This document shows, one piece after another, positions 58,917 through 64,000 of a DNA stretch of 64,000 nt. Position numbers and translations under genes: made by a program. Positions within the stretch are counted from its first letter, which is position 1, and each line of letters opens with the position of its first letter. The notes beneath the pieces are model-generated. The model had not been told where the DNA came from. It ran no database searches and worked only from the letters and a program-made list of their open reading frames with translations. This DNA comes from Actinomadura parmotrematis (GTDB lineage Bacteria > Actinomycetota > Actinomycetes > Streptosporangiales > Streptosporangiaceae), in the NCBI RefSeq assembly GCF_019458805.1, contig NZ_JAIBOA010000002.1, forward strand, positions 372,001 to 436,000, in the 5' to 3' direction.

Positions 58917-58950
58917 CCCGAAAGGTCCATGATGTCTAGATCATTTCGGG
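58917..58950. promoter_or_regulatory. Nested inverted repeat upstream of the kinase gene
   Basis: Outer arms CCCGAAA (58917-58923) and TTTCGGG (58944-58950) enclose inner arms ATGAT (58929-58933) and ATCAT (58940-58944). It lies 18 bp before the chosen kinase start and covers two in-frame upstream ATGs (58929, 58932). It may be an operator or an mRNA hairpin. Confidence 0.45.
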
Positions 58951-58967
58951 CGGGGAGCGACATCACG

Positions 58968-60632
58968 ATGACCGAGCACGGGGGCCCGCTGGGGAGCCGG
59001 TACCTGCTGACCGAGCGGATCGGGCGGGGCGGCATGGGCGTCGTCTGGCGCGCCCTGGACCGCGAGACCGGCGCCGAGCGCGCCGTGAAGGTGCTGCGGG
59101 CCGAGCTCGCCGAGGACCCCGACGCGCTCACCCGCTTCGTCCGGGAGCGGACGGCGCTGCTGCGCGTCCGCCACCCCGGCGTCGTCGCCGTCCACGACCT
59201 GGTGGTGGACGGCGGCCGGCTCGCGCTCGTCATGGACCTGGTCGTGGGCGAGGACCTCGGCGCGTACCGGGCCCGCCGGGGCGGCCGGCTGCCGCCGCCC
59301 GAGGCGGCCTGGCTCGCCGCGCAGGTCGCCGAGGCGCTCGTCGCGGTGCACGCGACGGGCCTGGTGCACCGCGACCTGAAGCCCGCCAACGTGCTGCTCG
59401 ACCACGGGCGCGGCGGCGAGGCGCCGGTGCGGCTCGCCGACTTCGGCGTCGCGCACATCGCGTCGGGCCCCGAGCTCACCGCGTCCGGGCAGCTCGTCGG
59501 CACCCCGACCTACATGGCGCCCGAGGTGCTGCGCGGGCAGGCCCTCAGCCCGGCCGCCGACGTCTACGCGGCGGGCGTCACCCTGTACGAGCTGCTCGCG
59601 GGCCGCGCGCCCTTCCGGGGCGCGGACCTGGCGGCGGTCCTGCGCGGGCACCTGGACGACCCGCTCCCGCCGGTGCCCGGCCTGCCCGCCGAGCTCTGGA
59701 CGCTGCTGGAGCAGAGCCTCACCAAGGAGCCCGCCGCCCGCATCGGCGCCCACGCCCTCGGGCAGGGCCTGTCGGCGTTCGCGCGCGCCCACCGCGCCGT
59801 CCCGTTCGCCCTCGCGCCGCTGCCGGAGCGGCCCGCGCCGCCGCCCGCGCCGTCCTGGACGCCCGTCCCGGCCGGCGGCACCGTCCCGGGCACGGCCACC
59901 CACCCGCAGGCGCCCCCGATGCCCCCGGCCCCCGCGCGGAGGCGGCGCGGCGGCCTGCTGCTCGGCGCCGGCGCCGCGCTCACCGCGGTGGCGCTCGCCG
60001 CCGGCGTCACCCTGGCCCTCGCCTCCGGCGGCGACGGCTCCGGCAGCGGCGACGGCGACCGCACGCCCGTCGCCAACGAGCGGCGGGCGGCCCTCGGCCA
60101 GGGCGGCGGCAAGGGCGGCGGCAAGGGCGGCGCGTCGGGCTCGCCCGCGCGCGCCGGGCGGACGCCGGGGGCCTCCCCCTCCGGCACGCCCTCCGGCTCT
60201 CCCGGCGGTGCACGGTCGAAGAAGCCGTCGGCGTCCGCCAAGCCGTCCCGGCCCGCCGCCGCCAGGACGCCCAAGGACACCGGCTGGCTCTGCGGGCCGC
60301 GCACCAGCGCCGACGCGCGCGGCCACTACACGACCGCCTGCATCCGCACCGACGGCGAGCGCGTCTACCTGAAGGCGACGCTCGACCCCGTCGCGTCGAG
60401 GAACGACGCCAAGCTCATCGCGAGCAACCACATGCAGATCGTGCTGGTGCTGAAGACCGCCGACACCCAGTCCAGCGTCCAGTACTTCACCTCGCCGGCC
60501 TGCACGTCGCTGGTGTGCTCGTTCAGCGCCTCGACCGTGCCCGCCCGCCACGCCTACCGGACCCTGTCGAAGATCTACTACCAGAACGTCTTCCAGGGCA
60601 CCGGGCAGGAGAGCCCGGCCGTCACGTTCTAG
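58968..60632 (+). CDS. Membrane Ser/Thr protein kinase (PknB-like)
   Basis: 554 residues. Kinase domain (about 12-270): glycine loop IGRGGMGVVW (18-27), Lys 41 in AVKVL, catalytic HRDLKPAN with Asp 136, DFG at 158-160 and GTPTYMAPEV. Then a Pro-rich juxtamembrane segment, one membrane helix (about 328-350) and an exported part: Gly/Lys and Ser/Pro-rich linker, then a folded 120-residue domain with cysteines (GWLCGP, TTACIRTDGE, SPACTSLVCSF). PASTA repeats are absent, so the sensed signal differs from PknB. ATG at 58968 follows GGGGAG; ATGs at 58929/58932 would add 12-13 residues. Overlaps menC-like gene by 4 bp, convergent. Confidence 0.92.
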   Translation: MTEHGGPLGSRYLLTERIGRGGMGVVWRALDRETGAERAVKVLRAELAEDPDALTRFVRERTALLRVRHPGVVAVHDLVVDGGRLALVMDLVVGEDLGAYRARRGGRLPPPEAAWLAAQVAEALVAVHATGLVHRDLKPANVLLDHGRGGEAPVRLADFGVAHIASGPELTASGQLVGTPTYMAPEVLRGQALSPAADVYAAGVTLYELLAGRAPFRGADLAAVLRGHLDDPLPPVPGLPAELWTLLEQSLTKEPAARIGAHALGQGLSAFARAHRAVPFALAPLPERPAPPPAPSWTPVPAGGTVPGTATHPQAPPMPPAPARRRRGGLLLGAGAALTAVALAAGVTLALASGGDGSGSGDGDRTPVANERRAALGQGGGKGGGKGGASGSPARAGRTPGASPSGTPSGSPGGARSKKPSASAKPSRPAAARTPKDTGWLCGPRTSADARGHYTTACIRTDGERVYLKATLDPVASRNDAKLIASNHMQIVLVLKTADTQSSVQYFTSPACTSLVCSFSASTVPARHAYRTLSKIYYQNVFQGTGQESPAVTF

Positions 60633-61729
60633 AGGGCGATCCACTCGGTGGCGGTGGTGACCTCGTCCAGGACGTCCGGAAGCGGGTCGACGCCGATGCC
60701 GGGACCGGCCGGGACGTCCAGGTGGCCGTCGTCCAGGACGAACGGCTCGGTGATGTCGGTGGCGAAGTAGCGGCGCGACGCCGAGGTGTCGCCCGGCAGG
60801 GTGAAGCCGGGCAGCGCGGCGAGCGCCAGGTTCGCGGCGCGCCCGATGCCGGTCTCCAGCATCCCGCCGCACCACACCGGCACGCCGTGCGCGCGGCAGA
60901 GGTCGTGGATGCGGCGCGCCTCCAGGTAGCCGCCGACGCGGGCGGGCTTGACGTTGACGACCGAGCAGGCGCCGAGCTCGATCGCGGCGGCGGCGCCCGC
61001 CGCCGACTCGATCGACTCGTCCAGGCAGATCGGCGTCCGCAGCATCCGCGCGAGGCGGGCGTGCTGGACGAGGTCGTCGTTGGCGAGCGGCTGCTCGATC
61101 AGCAGCAGGTCGAAGTCGTCGAGTTTGGCGAGCTGCCGGGCGTCCACGAGGGTGTAGGCGGCGTTGGCGTCCACCTGGAGCAGGACGTCGTCGCCGAACC
61201 GCTCGCGGACGGCGCGGACCGGCGCCACGTCCCAGCCCGGCTCGATCTTCAGCTTGATCCGGACGTAGCCCTCGGCCAGGTACCCGGCGACGGCGTCCAG
61301 CAGCGCGGGCACCGAGTCCATGATCCCGACCGAGACGCCGCACGGGACGCGGTCGCGGTCCGCGCCGAGGAACCGGGCGAGCGGCTCGCCGCGCGCGCGC
61401 AGCTCGGCGTCCAGGACGGCGGTCTCCAGCACCGCCTTCGCCATGTGGTGGCCGGTGAACGGCGCGAGCGCCCGCCCGACCGCGTACGCGTCCACGTCCT
61501 CCGGCAGCGCGGGGATGAGGAAGCGGCGCAGCACGTCGGCGACGCCGTCGGTGTATTCGGCGTTGTAGCGCGGCTCGTCCATCGACGCGCACTCGGCCCA
61601 GCCCTCGGCGTCCGGCGTCACCACGCGGAGCAGCAGCACGTCGCGCGCGGTCTCGACGGCGAAGGACGTGCGGAACGGCGCCACCAGCGGCATCGCGATC
61701 CGGCGCAGCTCGATCCCGGTGATCCTCAT
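60629..61729 (-). CDS. menC: o-Succinylbenzoate synthase / N-succinylamino acid racemase
   Basis: 366 residues, enolase superfamily, OSBS/NSAR group. Catalytic KxK is RIKLKIE (Lys 159, 161), metal ligands Asp 187 (QVDANAAY), Glu 212 (LIEQPL) and Asp 237 (CLDES), and the second catalytic Lys 261 (VNVKPARVG). MenC activity would serve menaquinone synthesis, but no other men gene is close. It overlaps by 4 bp a GNAT acyltransferase gene; in Geobacillus and related bacteria a GNAT succinyltransferase with an NSAR forms part of a D- to L-amino acid conversion pathway. The symbol reflects the family; the racemase role is equally likely. Confidence 0.9.
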   Translation of the reverse strand: MRITGIELRRIAMPLVAPFRTSFAVETARDVLLLRVVTPDAEGWAECASMDEPRYNAEYTDGVADVLRRFLIPALPEDVDAYAVGRALAPFTGHHMAKAVLETAVLDAELRARGEPLARFLGADRDRVPCGVSVGIMDSVPALLDAVAGYLAEGYVRIKLKIEPGWDVAPVRAVRERFGDDVLLQVDANAAYTLVDARQLAKLDDFDLLLIEQPLANDDLVQHARLARMLRTPICLDESIESAAGAAAAIELGACSVVNVKPARVGGYLEARRIHDLCRAHGVPVWCGGMLETGIGRAANLALAALPGFTLPGDTSASRRYFATDITEPFVLDDGHLDVPAGPGIGVDPLPDVLDEVTTATEWIAL

Positions 61730-62481
61730 GCTCGGCTCCGTTCGACGACGTAGGCGGACCGGTCGTGGAACCCGGCGACGCGGGCGCCCTCGGCGAGCAG
61801 CCCGCCGAGCACCTCGCGCAGCGCGAGCCGCCAGGCGCGGGCGGCGCCGGGGTCGGTGCGGCGCAGCCCCTCGATGTCGGCGGGGAGCTGGACGAGGACG
61901 GTCGCCGCGTCGCGCGGGCCGGCCGCGGGGCGGCCGTCGCGGTCGGCGAGGGCGAGCGGCGCGTCCGGCGGGACGGCGGGCGGCGCGGCGGGTTCGGCGA
62001 TCGGCCAGGCGGCGAGGACCCGGTCGGACTCGTCGCCACCGTTGATCGCGTCCGCCATCGGGCCGTAGAAGGACGGCAGGTACTCCTCGACGCGGGCGCC
62101 GAGCTTGGCCAGGTTGAAGTGGGCGTTCCGGCGGACCAGCGGGTCGAACGTCCAGGTGATGCGGCGCAGGCCGCGGGCGAGCGCCCAGTCCCGCTGGTGC
62201 TCCTTCAGCGCGAGCCCGACGCCGCGCCCGGCGGCGGCGCCGGTGACGTGCGAGTGCAGGGCGGCGCCGGCGGGCGCGGCGAGGAACGCCACCGAGACGC
62301 CGACCATCCGGCCGTCCCGGTAGGCGCCCGCCACGTAGTTCCCGGTGTGGGCGAGGGCGAGCATCATCTCGACCGACACCGGCGCGTGCGCGTCCGGCGC
62401 GCCCCAGATGTCGGCGATGAGCCGGTAGGCGGCCTCGTACTCCCCCAGCGCGCGCAGCTCGCGGATCTCCACGTCCTCCAC
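61726..62481 (-). CDS. GNAT acyltransferase, NSAR-associated type
   Basis: 251 residues. GNAT fold in the first 165 residues: IRELRALGEYEAAYRLIADIW, the acyl-CoA binding turn AAGRGVGLALKEHQRDWA, and RRITWTFDPLVRRNAHFNLAKLGA, a block typical of GNATs encoded beside OSBS/NSAR enzymes. A C-terminal 90-residue extension (LVQLPADIEGLRR onward) is less conserved. It may succinylate D-amino acids for the racemase encoded downstream (inference). Start is GTG at 62481, preceded by a leaderless-type promoter. Overlaps the menC-like gene by 4 bp, so it is the first gene of a two-gene operon. Confidence 0.85.
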   Translation of the reverse strand: MEDVEIRELRALGEYEAAYRLIADIWGAPDAHAPVSVEMMLALAHTGNYVAGAYRDGRMVGVSVAFLAAPAGAALHSHVTGAAAGRGVGLALKEHQRDWALARGLRRITWTFDPLVRRNAHFNLAKLGARVEEYLPSFYGPMADAINGGDESDRVLAAWPIAEPAAPPAVPPDAPLALADRDGRPAAGPRDAATVLVQLPADIEGLRRTDPGAARAWRLALREVLGGLLAEGARVAGFHDRSAYVVERSRA

Positions 62482-62493
62482 GCTCGCAGGATA
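62479..62493 (-). promoter_or_regulatory. Leaderless-type promoter of the GNAT gene
   Basis: On the minus strand TATCCT (complement of 62488-62493), six bases, then the GTG at 62481. Same TANNNT-N6-start geometry as at the pmt gene; no Shine-Dalgarno. Supports the chosen start. Confidence 0.6.
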
Positions 62494-62525
62494 TGCACCC
62501 CGCCCACCGGCCCTGAGCAGCGGGT

Positions 62526-63287
62526 TCAGATGATCGTCGTGCCGCCGTCCACCACGATGGTCTGGCCGACGACGTAGCCGCCGGCGTCCGAGGCGAGCCA
62601 GACGAGCGTCGCGGCGAGCTCCTCGGCGTCGCCGAAGCGCCGCAGCACCGAGGCGTCGGCGATCCGCTCGCGGTGCTCGGGGGCGTAGGCGTCGGTCATC
62701 TCGGTGGCGAAGTACCCGGGCGCGATCGCGTTCACCCGGATGCCCTTGCGGGCGCCCCACTGGGCGGCGAGATCGCGGGTGAGGCCGAGCATGCCCGCCT
62801 TGCTGGCGCTGTAGGCGGCCTGCGGCAGGCCGCCGGTGATCAGGCCGAGGACGCTCGCCACGTTGACGATGCTGCTGCCCGGCTGCATGACGCGCCCGGC
62901 GGCCTGCGCCATCCAGTACGCCCCGTTCAGGTTCAGCTCGATCACCGACCGGAACTGCTCGGGCGTCTCGCGCGACGCCGGCACCGCCGTCCCGACGCCC
63001 GCGTTGTTGACCAGCACGTCGACCCGCCCGAACTCCGCCACCGCCGCGTCGATCACGGCGGCGCACCGCTCCGGGTCGGACACGTCGGCCGGGACGGCGA
63101 GGGCGCGGCGGCCCGCCGCCTCCACCTTCGCGGCGGTCTCCTTCAGGCGCTCGGCGCGGCGGGCGGCGAGGACGACGTCGGCGCCCGCCTCGGCGAGCGC
63201 GACCGCGAAGGCGACGCCGAGCCCGGACGAGGCGCCGGTGACGACGGCGACGCGGCCGTCCAGGCGGAAGCGGTCGAGGATCGGCAT
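62526..63287 (-). CDS. Short-chain dehydrogenase/reductase (SDR)
   Basis: 253 residues, classical SDR. Cofactor loop TGASSGLG at 17-24, the NADPH/NADH-selecting strand VVLAARRAERL, NNAGVG, and the Ser/YxxxK catalytic motif in IVNVASVLG and YSASKAG. C-terminal GQTIVVDGG is typical. The Arg after VVLAAR suggests NADPH use (inference). Likely a ketoacyl-CoA or steroid/alcohol-type reductase; substrate unknown. ATG at 63287 has AAGGAG at ideal spacing. It lies 23 bp downstream of an acyl-CoA dehydrogenase gene, so both probably act on acyl-CoA. Confidence 0.92.
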   Translation of the reverse strand: MPILDRFRLDGRVAVVTGASSGLGVAFAVALAEAGADVVLAARRAERLKETAAKVEAAGRRALAVPADVSDPERCAAVIDAAVAEFGRVDVLVNNAGVGTAVPASRETPEQFRSVIELNLNGAYWMAQAAGRVMQPGSSIVNVASVLGLITGGLPQAAYSASKAGMLGLTRDLAAQWGARKGIRVNAIAPGYFATEMTDAYAPEHRERIADASVLRRFGDAEELAATLVWLASDAGGYVVGQTIVVDGGTTII

Positions 63288-63310
63288 GGGGGCTCCTTCC
63301 GGCCGGGCCG

Positions 63311-64000
63311 TCACAGCCAGGCGGGGTCGGTGTCGAGGGTGGTGCGGTCGAGGGAGGACAGCAGGTCGAGCTGCGGGCCGGTGCGCGGCAGCTCGAAGCG
63401 CAGGAAGTAGCGGGCCGCGGCGCGCTTGCCGTCGTAGAAGGCGCCGTCGCGCCCGTCCGCGGCGAGGAGCTGCTCCAGCCACATCCAGGCGACGACGATG
63501 TGCCCGGCGGCCTCAAGGTAGACCGAGGAGTTGGCGAGCGCGACGGCGGGGTCGCCGGTGCCCCACAGCGTCGCGGTGACCTCCAGCAGCCGGTCCAGCG
63601 CGGCGCCGAGGGCGCCCGCGTACTCGGCCTGGAGGGCGTCGCCGGACGCGGCGCGGGCGACGGTCGCGCCGATCGTCTCGGCGAGCACCGCCAGCCCGGC
63701 GCCGCCGTTCATGACGACCTTGCGGCCGAGCAGGTCCAGGCCCTGGATGCCGTGCGTGCCCTCGTGGATCGGGTTCAGCCGGTTGTCGCGGTAGAACTGC
63801 TCGACGTCGTAGTCGCGGGCGTAGCCGTAGCCGCCGTGGACCTGGATGGCCAGGCTGTTGGCCTCCAGGCACCACTGCGACGGCCAGCTCTTGGCGATCG
63901 GGGTGAGCACGTCCAGCAGCAGCGCGGCGCGCTCGGCGTCCACGCCGGTGTCCTGGTCGTCCACGAGCTTGGAGCAGTACAGGCCGAGCGCGAGGGCGCC
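63311..64000 (-). CDS. Acyl-CoA dehydrogenase, C-terminal part
   Basis: The visible 229 C-terminal residues continue in frame past the window edge. Acyl-CoA dehydrogenase marks: [20 protein letters not shown] and [19 protein letters not shown], the latter diagnostic for the longer (about 600-residue) group, with a C-terminal extension as in DmdC/FadE5-like enzymes. FAD-dependent alpha-beta oxidation of an acyl-CoA; chain type unknown. First in order of transcription before the SDR gene within this window. Truncated by the window, not by mutation. Confidence 0.93.
   Translation of the reverse strand, partial: GALALGLYCSKLVDDQDTGVDAERAALLLDVLTPIAKSWPSQWCLEANSLAIQVHGGYGYARDYDVEQFYRDNRLNPIHEGTHGIQGLDLLGRKVVMNGGAGLAVLAETIGATVARAASGDALQAEYAGALGAALDRLLEVTATLWGTGDPAVALANSSVYLEAAGHIVVAWMWLEQLLAADGRDGAFYDGKRAAARYFLRFELPRTGPQLDLLSSLDRTTLDTDPAWL

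Noticed and set aside
1..64000. CRISPR arrays, tRNA or rRNA genes, and toxin-antitoxin pairs
   Set aside because: None seen on reading both strands; short repeats present are operators, Pro-rich codon repeats or the single 22-bp direct repeat.

Overview
The window is about 64 kb of very GC-rich DNA with strongly GC-biased third codon positions, many GTG starts, 4-bp stop/start overlaps and leaderless-type promoters. This fits an actinomycete chromosome. A complete mce lipid-importer operon beside a run of genes in the order ispE, rsmA, rpfB, tatD, metG, rsmI, pmt (the order known from Mycobacterium tuberculosis, Rv1011 to Rv1002c) suggests a filamentous actinomycete such as a Thermomonosporaceae/Actinomadura relative. 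That taxonomic guess is inference. No tRNA, rRNA, CRISPR array, insertion sequence, integrase or attachment site was seen, and no sharp base-composition break.

Layout. 1-5.2 kb: partial HTH protein, ADP-ribosylglycohydrolase, fatty-acid desaturase with its TetR regulator behind a tandem operator, two tandemly duplicated small membrane proteins, a small membrane protein and a VOC protein. 5.2-6.7 kb: divergent tam/tamR pair with three near-identical operators. 6.7-15.2 kb: minus-strand housekeeping block (ABC-F ATPase, ispE, a GH26-like lipoprotein, rsmA, rpfB, tatD, metG). 15.6-24.8 kb: glycosyltransferase cluster with several multi-membrane GT-C enzymes, one GT87-like enzyme and one GT2 polyprenyl-phosphate glycosyltransferase. 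24.8-27.8 kb: zinc-ribbon protein, rsmI and the protein O-mannosyltransferase. 27.8-34.7 kb: MFS exporter with divergent LacI regulator, CorA-like transporter, MecA-like penicillin-binding protein, and a LysR regulator overlapping a beta-lactamase-like serine hydrolase. 34.8-39.2 kb: two-AAA-domain ATPase followed by an ArdC-N/DnaG-type primase fusion. 39.2-49.6 kb: twelve-gene mce operon (yrbEA, yrbEB, mceA-F, four Mce-associated proteins). 49.7-57.2 kb: secreted FN3 protein, secreted Pro/Thr-rich protein, LysR plus carboxymuconolactone-decarboxylase-like protein, secreted phospholipase D-like protein, ketosynthase, DUF574-type methyltransferase. 57.2-64 kb: FAD oxidoreductase, membrane Ser/Thr kinase, OSBS/NSAR-family enzyme with its GNAT partner, SDR and the 3' part of an acyl-CoA dehydrogenase gene.

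How the parts work together. The 15-28 kb block looks like a cell-envelope glycosylation module: a GT2 enzyme would charge a polyprenyl carrier, and GT-C enzymes and Pmt would use such donors outside the membrane. The mce operon encodes permeases, substrate-binding Mce proteins and accessory proteins of a lipid importer; its ATPase is not in the window and is usually encoded elsewhere. The PBP/LysR/beta-lactamase-like group resembles a cell-wall or beta-lactam response unit. The GNAT plus NSAR-type pair matches part of a known D-amino-acid to L-amino-acid conversion route.

Most promising for follow-up: the AAA+/ArdC-primase pair, the GT-C paralogues sharing an extracellular two-cysteine motif, the mce operon control region (dyad plus six-codon leader ORF), the A-B-A-B Mce-associated duplication, and the duplicated small membrane genes with identical upstream elements. 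All functions are read from sequence motifs by eye; no database search was run.
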